Shown here: one piece after another, positions 11,828 through 22,835 of the stretch
How the letters are laid out: the number at the start of each line of letters is the position of its first letter
Position numbering within the stretch: position 1 is the stretch's first letter
Origin: Platerodrilus igneus
Lineage: Eukaryota; Arthropoda; Insecta; Coleoptera; Lycidae
Assembly (NCBI GenBank): GCA_036346225.1
Contig: JARFIW010000668.1
Coordinates: forward strand, 2,191,001 to 2,255,000
DNA length: 64,000 nucleotides
Direction: 5' to 3'
Translations under genes and position numbers: made by a program
The notes under the pieces: model-generated
The model's database searches: none
What the model was told of the DNA's origin: nothing
Seen by the model: the letters and a program-made list of their open reading frames with translations, nothing else

Positions 11828-13733
11828 TGTAACGGGCATTTTTAATAGTTTAACATTTTACACTTTTTCCCAATTAGTAAATACATTTCTACAAATTACT
11901 ATTTTTTATATTGGATATTTATTAACTCCTTAGGCGAGTGCATCGTATTATTAATAAGTAAATTGCAACGAAGTTTTAAATTGGATTATTCGTAAATTGC
12001 TTTCCGGCTTATCGAAAATGATAAACAACGGTAATTAGTTTCTAGATAGGATGGGCATTCACGTTTTGTATATGCCTTATGTTAGGAACGAAGTCGTGAT
12101 AGTCGTCGACCAGAGTTCATGGTAACAACGAGTTTGAATAAACAGATTAGAATGCAGTTGTAGTTTGTCCTTTGTTCCTATATATTAATTACGTTAAAAA
12201 TACTGCTTCTTCTTTGCTTTGAAAATAGTGAGAATTAATGCGGGAGGAATTCTCAAATTGTTCATGAACAAACACGGCATGATTTTAGTTGTTTTCTTAT
12301 GAAATAAAAGTTGTATATTAATGTGTTTGGTCGACGCACGTGTGTTTTTAAGGTCATTGACGGACGGTTTTAGTGATGCGCGTTGCTTTACTAATTGTGC
12401 TTTTTAGTTGATTTGTCTTTTTATATTTGAACTGTGTGTGCGATCTAGTTTTCGTGGTCTTTTTGTTATCAGAGTAGTGCATACTTTGGATTATCCAAAT
12501 ACAGTTTTTTCTTGAGTGCTTCGAGAACAAATGATGATACAGTTGTAGGAGGTTTAGTAGAAAAAGGTTGCTTCTTATAAACAGGTATCTCATTCACTTG
12601 TAAAGACAGTTGATACATTAGTTTCTACATTTTTCTAACTCCAACGAATCTATAATAGATCGTTGTTTGCGCAAATTTTCGTTATTCAAGAGCATTAGAT
12701 TTTTCTTTGTTACCATAGGTAGCAAATAAAACACCTCGCGTTACTGTTAGTTTAATGCATTACATCGTGCCTTGAAAGCGTGATTCTAAATTTTTATTAC
12801 CATTTCTTTTTTTTATTTGCGTTACAAAAGATTTCGAAATTATTGTCTCAGGAAATAGAGTTAACAAGAATTTATAAATGCTACATAGTTCCATCAGCAT
12901 TATAATGTCTGCTGCTAACGCCAGTGAAATACATAGGTGTGATTAGTGTAAAGTGTAAGAAATTCCATCAACACCCTCACGGTCAAGGGTGAAGTACTTT
13001 GTTAGCATAGGACATCGTGAATCTCACACTTCCGTTGCAAGGAAGCGTTGCTGAAGGACTTTTGTAAGTTGAACTATTTTCTACTTGTTATTACTTTAAA
13101 TATCTATCCGTTGCTTTACCATATCTTTGTCGTTCTGATACCTTTTACAAAAGACTTGCATGATATTTTAAAACATAAGGAAAAAAAAGAGAAAGAAAGA
13201 ACAATCAATACTACTGAATTACTCATACCAATGGTGTCTTATCTATTTATCTTTTGTTAACATTTTATCTGATTTATGTTTAATTGGTGTGTGAGGAAAC
13301 GTTTCTGCCACTCCCCAATATTACCTCACTTTGTACTAAACATTTTTCTGTATTGCTTTTACCGCTGTTATATTATATAGTTTATCTAAACAGTTTCTTT
13401 TACATGCTACAAAGTACTGAATAATTTAGACTTATCATTGCTGCTATGCTTATTCTTTTTTTTCCAGATTTGCTTAACTATTTTTCTTGCAGGTATTATC
13501 ACTAACTCCTTACAGCCGCGTACATGGTATGTTGGTCTGCTTTCTACAACCCCCCCTACTCTCCGATTGAGCCTGGTCATTTCTTTGATTTTCTTTGTCA
13601 TTTCTTTAATTTTCTTGGTGTTATGCTCGGCTACGAGTCAACGTAGCATAACTTTGGCGCCCAACGTGGCTGCCACGAAAAAAAACGTAACAAATTTGGC
13701 GCCCAACGTGGGGCCACGAAAAAAAACGTAACA
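11828..13733 (+). mobile_element. Long LTR-like repeat, plus orientation (right arm of the inverted pair)
   Basis: Starts TGTAACGGGCATTTTTAA and reaches CGTAGCA at 13642-13648, about 1.82 kb, followed by a primer-binding site, then a second, nearly identical block (13687-13733) with a second primer-binding site and another CGTAACA end. It is the inverted partner of 8591-10365. Divergence between arms is substantial (frequent substitutions and indels), so the pair is old. A minus frame at 13407-13601 and a plus frame at 13048-13260 are not protein-like. Confidence 0.6.
13655..13714 (+). other. Two tandem tRNA-Lys-type primer-binding sites
   Basis: TGGCGCCCAACGTGG occurs at 13655-13669 and an 18-base version, TGGCGCCCAACGTGGGGC, at 13697-13714. 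A unit of about 42 bp containing the site and an A-rich CACGAAAAAAAACGTAACA tail is duplicated here, whereas the left arm has a single unit. Confidence 0.6.
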
Positions 13734-14308
13734 AGGGTTCCCCCTTCTTCTATTGGGTCACGAACATCAGCTACATTATCATCGGATACACCAAGTAAAC
13801 AAAAAATTAGGGCAGAAATAAAAGACTTAAGAACAAAATGCTAATCAAGCTCTTTTTTTATTTATTTATTTGTTCCAACGTTTCAGTAGTCTGCTACCTG
13901 AAATTTAAACAGACCTGGCTTCCCCACAGAAAGTAACCATCATGTGTTATGTGTGTATGTGTGAGGGATGGTTGTGTGTATGTGTGTTGTGTGTGATGTT
14001 GGTCCGTGTTACGTTCCCCCTCTAGGACCAGGACCATCGGAAGCCGGATATCCCAATCTTCAAAGAGGAACGCTCGACGGATGTTGCCTTATCGGTCTGG
14101 ACCACCGGCAGCCGGAAATCCAGATGTTGAAAAGGCAATGTAGTGTGTGAAAAGTGTTTTATGTTTGCACAGTACATAAGAGGTGTTTTGTGTGTTTGTG
14201 TGTGTGTGTGTGAAGTGTGTTTGAAATGTTAATTTGTGTTTATGTTTGCCCAGGTTACTAAAAGGTTGGATTGAATTAGTATAATTTTGTACATGTTTGA
14301 ACTTATAC
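13734..14308. repeat. TG-rich stretch with a short direct duplication
   Basis: GT-rich microsatellite-like tracts lie at 13945-14005 and 14175-14222. Between them, 14028-14068 and 14094-14140 are diverged direct copies (GGACCA, then GCCGGA, then a CAAT/CAGAT block). No gene is seen. Confidence 0.45.
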
Positions 14309-14310
14309 TA

Positions 14311-15623
14311 CAGTATTGCCCGAAATAAACAGTACTGAAATTGTAATTGTTTTGTATATTTAAAAAATACATATTATTGACACTTTAATATATGTTCTAA
14401 ATGTGCACCTCCTCGTTCGAGACAGACTTCATAACGATGTTCTAAGTTTCTGGTCATGTTATTGAATAAGGGTTGTCTCAGGGCTGCGAAGAAGACTCTA
14501 ACGGCATCCTTTAATTCATCGATGGTTTGTGGTGCCCGTTTGAAAACGGCATTTTAGCCATGCCCCAAATGTATGCGTCTGGAGGTGTGAGGTCTGGAGA
14601 ATGTGAAGGATAAGGGAAGTCAGTAAATCGTGATATGAATTTGCTTGGAAAATGTTCTTGAAGAAATTGACGAATTGCGGCAGCAGTATGGCAAGTTGCC
14701 CCGTCCTGCTGAAAAAATTGGTTTCGAAATGCCAAGTTACGTGCACGACAGAATTGACGTAGATCAGGGATAAATCGTGTTAAAATTTGTCTGTACCTCT
14801 GTTGATTAAGTGTGACTTGCCTACCATTCTCTTCGATAAAGTACGGACCAATGATTCCGTGTCCGGAAACAGCACACCAGACACTCACTTTTTCACTATG
14901 TAAAGGAACCTCTTGAACCTCATCGGGTCTGGCAAAGTTCAGAAATCGATTTGTGCGACGATTCACATAGCCGGACAAGTGAAAATGTGCTTCGTCTGAA
15001 AACCAAACATTTTTCAAAAATTCAGGATTTTCATACTGTAACGCGAGAATTCTGGCGCAATATTCCACTCTACTGCGATAATCCCGAGGATGTAGTTGTT
15101 GATGTACCTGAATCACATACGAAAATGTACCCAGCTCCTTCAGGATTCTTTGAAAGGAAGTTCTTTTAAATCAAGTTGTAACGCTGTCCTTGCCTGGCTG
15201 ACTTTCGGATTTTCTAAGATTTGCTCAAAAACACGTTCATGGTTATTGTTGTTGTTAACTGTCCTGGGACGCCCCGAGTTTCCTTTTCGTTGGCACAATA
15301 CACTACCTGTATTTCTAAACTTTTCAATAACCTTCAAAATTACAGCATTACTTGGAGAACGTTTATTAAACCTTTGTGTGAATTGATCAGACACGTATAG
15401 CAAACTTGCACCATTACGTCGGCCGATTCCGTATGAACGAAAATAATGCTCTACCAGAAACACTTTCTTCTCTGTGCTTAACACCATTTTTAACAATTAG
15501 GCCCTACTAATTACTTGTTTGAGGTTTACTTGACAGGTCTATACTAGCTAACTTGAGTGTGACAGCGCACGCATAAAAACACCGCCAACTTAGTTTCAGT
15601 ACTGTTTATTTCGGGCAATACTG
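14311..15623. mobile_element. Tc1/mariner DD41D-type transposon, complete ends
   Basis: Perfect 30-bp terminal inverted repeats occupy 14311-14340 and 15594-15623, beginning CAGTATTGCCCG on each strand, and both are flanked by the TA target duplication (14309-14310 and 15624-15625). The 1313-bp element carries one transposase gene on the minus strand. Perfect ends suggest fairly recent insertion, while the frameshifted transposase makes this copy non-autonomous. Confidence 0.92.
14374..15496 (-). pseudogene. Tc1/mariner-family transposase, two frameshifts
   Basis: The protein would be about 370 residues. The N-terminal helix-turn-helix region (15496-15140) holds FNKRSPSNAVILKVIEKF and a linker with CQRKGNSGRPRTV, the GRPR motif typical of the family. 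After a one-base shift near 15150 the catalytic part begins (RILKEL, then YVIQVHQQLHP). Catalytic residues visible: Asp in WFSDEAHFH, Asp in QQDGATCH and Asp in SPDLTPPDAYIWG; counting between the last two gives 41 residues, hence DD41D. A second shift near 14545 separates IWGMAK from the C-terminal AVFKRAPQT and RYEVCLERGGAH, which end at the stop at 14374-14376. Family knowledge: cut-and-paste transposase inserting at TA. Confidence 0.9.
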
Positions 15624-15807
15624 TATTACATACATAAAAAATTAGGTTCTTTCAGAGGAAAGGATTTGTTTGCTGTATTGTTTGACTCGGGTATGTGAAA
15701 GTTCTTAAAATTTAGCGTTTGTTAAAAAGAAAAGAAATTCCCTATTCTACTACTTAAAATTAACTTATACTATTACTGTAGGTTATTATTTGTGAGAGAC
15801 AGGGTTG

Positions 15808-15842
15808 CTAATATGTAGAAGCATGCAAATTCTACATATTAG
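15808..15842. other. Perfect 13-bp hairpin
   Basis: CTAATATGTAGAA (15808-15820) and its exact complement TTCTACATATTAG (15830-15842) flank a 9-base loop. It sits at the 3' junction of the R1-type LINE. Function unknown; it may be a small foldback or the LINE 3' boundary structure. Confidence 0.6.
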
Positions 15843-15845
15843 GGG

Positions 15846-18522
15846 GTTGGATCATTTTAAAGTCGGGTTAATGGTTTGATCTTGTTGCTTCTGGTCGTCA
15901 AAGTAGAGCTCTTGGAATTCCAGGAGATTGGTCTTCGGTCTCCGAGGCATAGCCTCGGTCCAAGGAGAGGTGGTACTTTTATGTCTCTGTCCGGGTAGTT
16001 TTGTTTGTGTCTTTTATCCGTCAAGATAACGTTGGTGGATGAGTGCCTTGGTTTTTTGTGTGAGTGCATTTAAGTGTGGAAAGAGGTTTTCATTCCAAAT
16101 CATCTGGTGTAGGGTCTTGTTTAATAATGTTTGTCTATGTGCGTAGAGGTACGGTTGTACGTCATTACACTCGAATACTATATGTTCCGGTGTTCCTATT
16201 TCTCCGCACGTACATATGTTGTTGTCAACTAAGTTCATGCGATCTCTGTATGTTGGATAGGGTCCGTGGCCAGTTAGGTAATGAATAAATCCCGACTGGG
16301 CACCAGGTATTTGGCTTTTAGGCGGTCTTTAATATTTGGGATCATTGCGTATACCCTTCTACCGGTTGTGCTTTGATCCCATCTTGTCTGCCATTCTGCA
16401 AGTATGTAGTTCTTTATTTCCGTCTTTGTCGTGGGCAGTTGGTTTGTGTTTAAGATGCGTTGTAGTTGTTGGTTGTCATTGTGTGTAAGATTGTATATTG
16501 CAGCTCGCTGTTTCACTACTAGGTCCAAGGGCATAGTTCCCACTAGTACATGAAGTGCATCATGTGCGGTAGTCCCATAAGCCCCCGTCAGTCGCAGTAA
16601 AACACTTCGTTGTGTACTGTTAATTTTTTGTCTAGGTTTGATTGTGTTAAGGCGATGTCCCCACGTGCTCGCGGCGTATGATACCATAGCACCGAGCACA
16701 CTGTTGAGATATAGCCTTACGCAATTAAGTGGTATCTTATAAGTCCTTTGGGCTAGCGTTGCAATGTTCTGCATTGCAGAAGTTGCACTTGCACAGACGG
16801 TGTTTATATGTGCAGAGTAATTCTGTTTTTCGTCTAATGTTAAGCCCAGATATTTTGTGTTTTGTGTTCTACTTATATTTACACCATCTAGTTTGATGGT
16901 GGGGTTTTTTGCCAGGGTTCTCTTCATCACAAGGTATGTAGTTATTTGTGGTGTTATGGTCATTTTGTTGGTTTTGCACCAACTTTGTGTATGGGTTAGG
17001 GCGATGTCAGCTTTACGTTCGATTTCCCTTCTGGAATTGCCTTCAACCACCAGCAAGATGTCGTCGGCGTATGCAATCGTCGACAGTACTTCGTCAACGG
17101 TGTCCAGCTTTTCCAGGAGTTCAATCCATTACAATATTCCAAAATAGGGGCCCGCATATGGACCCCTGCGGGCAACCTTTATTTATATGTTTGGCAATGT
17201 TCTCCGTGCCTTGTAGGGTTACACACCTGTCCCTGCAGTAGCTCCTAAAAGAGTGGTATAGTTGTGATGGACAGTTTATGGTCGTAAGTCTTGTAAAGAG
17301 TGAAGGCCACCAAAGGTTATTAAATGTGCCTTCTATGTCCACTAATATTAATAGGACGTATTTTTTGTGTGATTGCTTGATGGTTTGTATTGCTTGGTTT
17401 ATGGCGTCCTCGGTTAATTTGTTTTCTGTAAAGCCGTATTGTCTTGGATGTACTCTTGTGATTTGTCTGTGGTCCTGCATTCGTTTACATAATAGTTTTT
17501 CATACGTTTTTCCTAACGTGTTCAAAAGGCATATGGGTCGGTAAGAGCCCGGTTGTTTGGGGTCTTTACCTTTCCCTTTAGAGATAATCACGACATTCGC
17601 CTGTTTCCAGATGTTCGGAAAAACAGCTTGTCGTATGCATTCATTGTATGTACAGTGCTGTTAGCGTCGGTGTTAACTTATCTTGTAGCGCTATACCAAT
17701 CTCCGCAAGAATTCCGTCCGGTCCGGGTGCTTTCCTGCCCTTCCATTGGCATAGTGCGTATCTCACTTCGTCTTCTGTGAAAGGATCTAAGTTGTCGTCT
17801 TGTCTGTTCCATGGTCGGTTACCTATGTGGTTTTTGTCGATTACTCCTTGTCGTCTGAGTCGTTGTTCGTTAGTGTCGTCTTGAACGTTGTCATCGGGCA
17901 AAAGTGTTTGTAATAGCAGTGTCGCAGTTTCACCCCAGTCTTTTGTGTATGTACCGTCTTGTTTTATTAAAGTTGAATAAGTCATCGGTGGTTTGATTTT
18001 ACCCTGAGTGATTTTATAGGGTATTCCCCAGGCGTCAGTTTGTAAGTGTCTTTCCACGAATAATTCCCATGATTTCCTTTTCATGTCAGTCAGTTCTTTT
18101 TGGTGTATGTCTTTTAATTGTCGATAATTTGTTAGGTGGTATGCTCTCTCGGCAGGTGTTAGGGAGTTTTGGTAGCTTTTTCTCGCTCGCTGTGTTTCCT
18201 TTTTTAGGTTTCGGAAGCGTCTTGTCCATTGACTTGTCTTTGTGTGTCGTGTTTTCCGTTGTTTCGAGAGCACTTGCTCCATTGTGCATCTAATTGTGTT
18301 GGTGAGTAGTTTTGTATACTCGTGAACGTTTTCATCTGATCTTATATCTTGTAAGAGTACAAATGTGTCCCTCAGTTTGTTCCAATTTGCATTTCGTATT
18401 TTGTATCGTTGTACATTGGTGAAGTTTTGTGGTGTGTCAAATGGCCTGGTTGTCATGTCAATGTTGAACGTGATTAGGTTGTGGTCACTAACGGTTTGGT
18501 GTTCTAATACCTTCCAGTCTTG
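15846..18522 (-). pseudogene. R1-clade LINE ORF2, C-terminal part (RT and Cys-rich tail)
   Basis: Minus-strand coding text begins in the end of the endonuclease (TVSDHNLITFNI near 18500) and continues through a linker and the RT. Landmarks: KAPGPDGI (17735), SYRPICLLNTLGKTYEKLL (17550-17490), RQYGF, a block-A string DIEGTFNNL, NKGCPQGSICGPL (17170) and the catalytic IAYADDILLVVEG at about 17080-17040. The C-terminal CTCGE-x-GTPEH-x-VFEC finger (16215-16175) is the Cys/His knuckle of R1-clade ORF2. The stop is at 16014, followed by a 3' UTR to about 15846. Frameshifts near 17650, 17118 and 16272 break the frame, but stops are few. In block A the usual F-D-N region is kept while the preceding Asp-x-x-(K/G)-A-F pattern is altered (T for A). 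Confidence 0.85.
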
Positions 18523-18539
18523 TTAGAGCAAGTTTCTTT

Positions 18540-18692
18540 AGAAAGGTAGACCTAGATCAGACTATTGCACGCAGATAGTGAAAGATGCAGACTGAGGGAA
18601 TTTCAGCCAAATGTATAGGCTAGTTTAGAATAGGAAACAACGAAGGTACGCGTCTAACCAGTTCCAGGACTGAAGTCCTAATGATGATGATG
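18540..18692 (+). mobile_element. 5'-truncated RTE-type LINE 3' end
   Basis: The last ~150 bp of a LINE: C-terminal coding text with the GGTAGACCTAGATCAGACTA block, a tail ending in ASNQFQD-like codons, then an (ATG)n tail at 18681-18692. Related 3' ends lie at 25330-25789, 34447-34757 and 61650-61905 (minus). It abuts the broken end of the R1 element. Confidence 0.7.
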
Positions 18693-19089
18693 TATAGATA
18701 GTATCGATATATTTCTGAATTTTCTTTGTAAAATTATTTTTAATTTACCTTTTTGTAATTGTCTGTGTTAATTAGAAAGAAGTTCAAACATGTTTTATTA
18801 TTATGAGAATCTACACTATACATGAATATGTATGACTTCAGGTAATACATGTTCGATCAACTTCAAAAACTCGTCTAGGAATTCAATGTACGTGTGTGAA
18901 TCTTTGGAATTTTAAAATTCTGAGTTGAGATTGCTATTCATTATAAAAAAAATTAAACAAAAAGTGTGTTACGAAAAATTTGTGCCTTTTACGAAAATGT
19001 TATGGGGGATTTAAAGTCTCTATTTGTCAAAATATTTACAAAACACCTAATTTAATAGGAATGGTATTGTCATTTTCTTCTCAAAGTGG
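18693..19089. other. No recognised feature
   Basis: AT-rich sequence with no gene or repeat recognised. Confidence 0.45.
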
Positions 19090-19320
19090 GGTGAATTAAT
19101 ATATATTTATCGATGTAAATTCTAAGCTTCCCACAAATTTTTATTTCAAACGACCTGTTTTGTTACACTTACTCTTAGCAACATTATCAGTTTTTTCATT
19201 GTGTCAATTCGGCATACATAATGAGTAAAATATTACTGGTATACGTAATAAAATAGATGTTTGAAATAAAAATTTGTGGGAAAGCTTAGATTTTCGTCAA
19301 ACAATATACATAATTTAAAA
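19090..19320. mobile_element. Foldback MITE-like palindrome
   Basis: A nearly perfect 30-bp inverted repeat (19122-19151 and 19259-19289, beginning CTAAGCTT and containing CCCACAAATTTTTATTTC, one indel) lies inside a wider, weaker inverted similarity. No coding capacity. The outer ends and target duplication are not resolved. Confidence 0.6.
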
Positions 19321-19586
19321 CAAACACAACAGAAAATAGTATAGAGAAATGCATCAAAAATCTCTAAAAGACGATCTAAAAGAACCACAACAAAAGCTAA
19401 AAAATTAGGTATAGTATAAAAAGCATTTCTAACAAAAATCTTTTTAAATTCATTTTAAACTGAAGAAAAGGCAAATCTTTTATGCTAGCATCGGGCAAAA
19501 GGCACAACGAAAATCGTTATTTAGGACCATTTCAATTCTGTGTAGGTATAGGTAGATATCTTAGAAAATTTTATTTTAGACTGCGA

Positions 19587-20024
19587 CACAGATTATCCTC
19601 CGGTGGATAATCTGTGATTTCGATTCAGTAAAAAAATAAACAAAATAGTGTATATTAGAAAGAGTTTGACCTATTGGTATAAAAGTTATCAGGGAGACTA
19701 CTGCACTGATAAAATTGATAAATTTACAGATCTTAAACGTGTATTTCGATGGTGTACCTAAAAATATTGAGGATAAGTTACTGTGTGGTTACTGCTAACA
19801 AAAGTGTTAGCCGTCTTAGTTTGTATGTATTCTGATATGCGAAAATAGTATTGAGGTTATGTTACTGTTAAAAACATTATAGTAGATTTTATTATTAACA
19901 TTCAAATTTTCCGCAAAAAGCTCTTATTTAATGGCGGATTGTGTTCAAGGTTATAGAATTTTGTCCTACAAACTTCAAACGATCCGACAAAGCCTTCGCA
20001 TCTGTAAGAGGTGGATAATCTGTG
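19587..20024. mobile_element. Small inverted-repeat element, CACAGATTATCC ends
   Basis: CACAGATTATCC at 19587-19598 faces TGGATAATCTGTG at 19604-19616 and again at 20012-20024. Just inside the right end, CATCTGTAAGAGG and GCCTTCG match the left end of the 6245-6594 element inverted. I infer one non-autonomous family with at least two copies, the copy here having a duplicated or nested left terminus. Confidence 0.45.
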
Positions 20025-21519
20025 CCAGAGACGCATCTATCTGTAACGGTTAACTTTCACATAATATTAGGTGTAGTACTTTCTTAGAAAGTCCGCGAAT
20101 GTTATACTGGATAATTTGCCATTTGTTTATTTTTACCTTAGTTATTATAGACTACTTATTAAATTTTGTCTGGTAATGCTAATTTTACCATCACGACGGA
20201 GTTTTGAAAGGTTGCCTATAATTAATTGTGTACATTCGAGTATAAGGGCGGATGGGAAATGTTTTGTATTTAACAATACAACATTATTTGCGTATAATTC
20301 TAGAACTTTGTTGGTCCGCCAAACTGATGAACTGCAATCACAGCACAACCGGTCTTCTCTATGCCTGAACTGCGTTCCTAGTGCCAGACAAAATTATTTG
20401 TTACTGTGTTCAATTAACCTTAATTGTTTGTAGAACAAAATAGTACAGATTGAACAACTTACTCTATAAAGAAACTGAAAATCCAATAAATGAAGCACTT
20501 AAGCCAAAACGTAAGAATATGGATTAATCAAAAACTTGAGTATCAAGTAGCGCTTATTGCTTATATACAATAATATTAGATGTTTAAATTTATAAGAGAT
20601 TAAATCAAATTAAATTAAACCAAATTATCCATTTACAACTACTTTATATACGCAAAATAAATACTTATCCTAGCTTAATCTACTTAATAATAGACAAATT
20701 GTCTTTTAGCTTTAAAACAAAGTTATACTTGCGGTTTGGATTGACAATTTCTTGCTAATACTTTTGTTTGTGGTCACCTGTTTTTACTTATTAAAATATC
20801 GTTTCCATTGAAATTAACTGCATTGAAAAATTCCAGGTTTCAAGTTTTAGATCTGCATATTTGATTATTTTCCATACGTTAAGGTATCAGTTTACAACAA
20901 TACATTTTATTTTAATAGATTAAAATTAGCGTATGACGTTCTACTAATATTATTTATATCGAAACAACAAATGGTTGTTGTGCTTCATTAATGATTATCT
21001 ATCAATGATCAAATGTCGCATAACTGATGTTTAAAACTTCAATGTTCCAAGCCAAAAGAATAGTGAATAAATCTAACTATCCCTTTAATGAGCTGTTAGT
21101 TTTAAAATTTATAACAAGCGTAAAATTTTGCATCCTTTGTTAATGAGCAAAAACTATGATTGCTAATCTACGAAATTCTGTAATATAAAACCATTAAAAC
21201 TTGTTAATTTGATTTTATAGCCTTCTCGCTGCTATTGCTTTCCAGCTTGTAAGATATCAAGCTGCTTTGATTATATATAGTTGCGGTAATTGCCCTGTAT
21301 CAATAGGAATGTAGCATAGTAGGTTAAAAGTGGACAGGAACCTATGACGCTTTAGGTACTCGGCTCGGCACCAGGGGGTACAAGCTGAAACGGCAGACGC
21401 GGTAACGCTTCCGCTTGGAGTGGCAGTTAGTTATTAAAAGGATACCATTTTTTCTATTAGTATAATCTGTGTACTAGACTTTGTAAGACAATTAATAAAT
21501 GTTAGTATGCTAATTACAA
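20025..21519. other. No recognised feature
   Basis: Open frames of about 100 codons (20116-20433 plus) and 67 codons (20145-20348 minus) overlap and neither shows a known domain. 21350-21430 is a short GC-richer patch of unknown nature. Confidence 0.4.
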
Positions 21520-21520
21520 C

Positions 21521-21759
21521 CGTCTCACGCCAATAATGCCGTGGCTACAATGATAGGTTTGGTTTCTGGTAGAAATAGATATTATTATTAAAACACAAAT
21601 CACTTAACACGCAAATCAGAACAGTTGTTGCTAAAACTTTTGCAGACTGTTCTGATATTGGTGTTAATTGATTTGTGTTTTGTGTTTTTGAATGATAATA
21701 TCTATTTCTAACAGTAACCTAACCTGTCATTGATGCCATGGCATTACTGGCGTAAGACG
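21521..21759. mobile_element. Foldback MITE, about 240 bp
   Basis: The two halves are inverted copies of each other almost to the centre: CGTCTCACGCCAATAATGCC at 21521 faces GGCATTACTGGCGTAAGACG ending 21759, and AGAAATAGATATTATTATTA faces GATAATATCTATTTCTAACA. The apex lies near 21640 (CAGAACAGT / ACTGTTCTG). No coding. A clear target duplication is not visible. Confidence 0.75.
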
Positions 21760-21981
21760 ATCGTTTTTAATTGTGATGACGGCTGATGCTGGTGGTGTAA
21801 GTTAAGGTTATATCTTGTACGTACCGTTTGTATTATTACGATATTGAATTTTTATTAAAAACCATAATTAATGTCAAGTTCGTACCTAATCAACCAAACT
21901 TAGTTTAGTTAATGGGATCTCAATGTAGCCCACCGCCATCGCCGACGTCGCCGCCGTCGCCTGTCGCAGGATTCCCGTGAT

Positions 21982-22014
21982 TATATATATATATATATAT
22001 ATAATATATATATA
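21982..22014. repeat. (TA)n microsatellite
   Basis: TA tract with one phase break. Confidence 0.9.
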
Positions 22015-22155
22015 AAGAAAAGGACAAGTTATTTGCAGTCCGCAATAAGAAATAGTATATAAAATAAGATGTATCTGTAAACAAACTCTAATGAAAATAA
22101 TAAGAGCTATTGACAAATACAGATCGGGCTAGTAGTTATAGGTAGTTATAGGGTT

Positions 22156-22216
22156 GGAAACTAATCTGCTCTAATGAGGCTTAACAAGCCGAAACCGTCG
22201 GTCAGTGAATGTTTCC
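22156..22216 (+). ncRNA. Hammerhead-ribozyme-like motif, type I, one core change
   Basis: All hammerhead parts are in order. Stem I distal GGAAAC (22156-22161) pairs with GTTTCC (22211-22216); proximal TGCT/AGTG gives a short helix with an internal loop between. The core CTAATGA (22171-22177) replaces CTGATGA. Stem II is GGCTT (22178-22182) with AAGCC (22186-22190) and an AAC loop. GAA (22191-22193) is followed by stem III ACC/GGT (22194-22196, 22200-22202) with a GTC loop, and the expected cleavage is after C22203. The single G-to-A change in the core would be expected to abolish cleavage. Such type I motifs with short stem III are known from Penelope-like elements and animal retrozymes. Confidence 0.78.
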
Positions 22217-22254
22217 TCCCCTGTAAAGTAATAAAGCTAATGTTTTGTTAATGC

Positions 22255-22835
22255 CCCTCAAACGTAGGTGAATCATTAGTGTTTATCACACTAAGATCCC
22301 ATTCCGTTAAAAGATCAGCAACCTGTAAACCCCTATCGTCTTCTATAGGGCTACCCCATAACGGTGACTTAGCATTAAAGTCTCCCCCGATTATTAGTTT
22401 CTTATTCCTTCCTATTTGGCGAAAAATGCCTTCGATGTGATTTATTAAGTCCTCGGTTTGAGGATTTTCCCGACGGGAGTCGACTGGTGGAAGGTACGCG
22501 CTTATCACGTAGAACGTGTTTGTCCCTGTTTTTATTTGCGCGGTGGTTATAAACTCGGACAAATTGTTTAATATTATCCCGGCGCACGTCCCTTTATTTA
22601 TTATTATTCCGCTGCGCGGTCGTTCGCTATTTGCGTTTAAGACGGTAACCCCCCTCCCAAAACCTGTTATTTTGTGCCCATACAGGTGCGGTTCCTGTAT
22701 GAACCCGATGTCGATTTCATTTTCTTTTATTATTTTGACGAAATTATTGGTGGCCTCTTTGCCCTTGCCTAAATTAATCTGCGCGCATTTAATTTTCGAG
22801 CTCCTCAAAACATCATCTAATAGCCTAGGATCCAT
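22255..22835 (-). pseudogene. R1-clade LINE ORF2, N-terminal endonuclease part
   Basis: ORF2 starts with MDPRLL at 22835, overlapping the end of ORF1 by 11 bases. It encodes about 193 residues of an apurinic-type endonuclease: CAQINLGKGKEAT (metal-binding Asn), DIGFIQEPHL (Q-E-P, catalytic Glu), SAYLPP, and GGDFNAKSPLWGS (D-x-N). Coding ends abruptly after SPTFEG at about 22255, where unrelated sequence begins. The missing EN end and RT are found 3.7 kb further along the same strand (18522-15846), so the two parts may be one interrupted element. EN nicks target DNA to prime reverse transcription. Confidence 0.85.

Noticed and set aside
8591..13733. Foldback DNA transposon
   Set aside because: Not excluded, but the primer-binding sites at both outer ends and the TG...CA ends fit LTR remnants better, and no target duplication flanks the pair.
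16064..18293. Several plus-strand frames
   Set aside because: Antisense shadows of the R1 reverse transcriptase.
20116..20433. 105-codon open frame (and 67 codons opposite)
   Set aside because: No domain, no splice context, opposed overlapping frames; likely chance.
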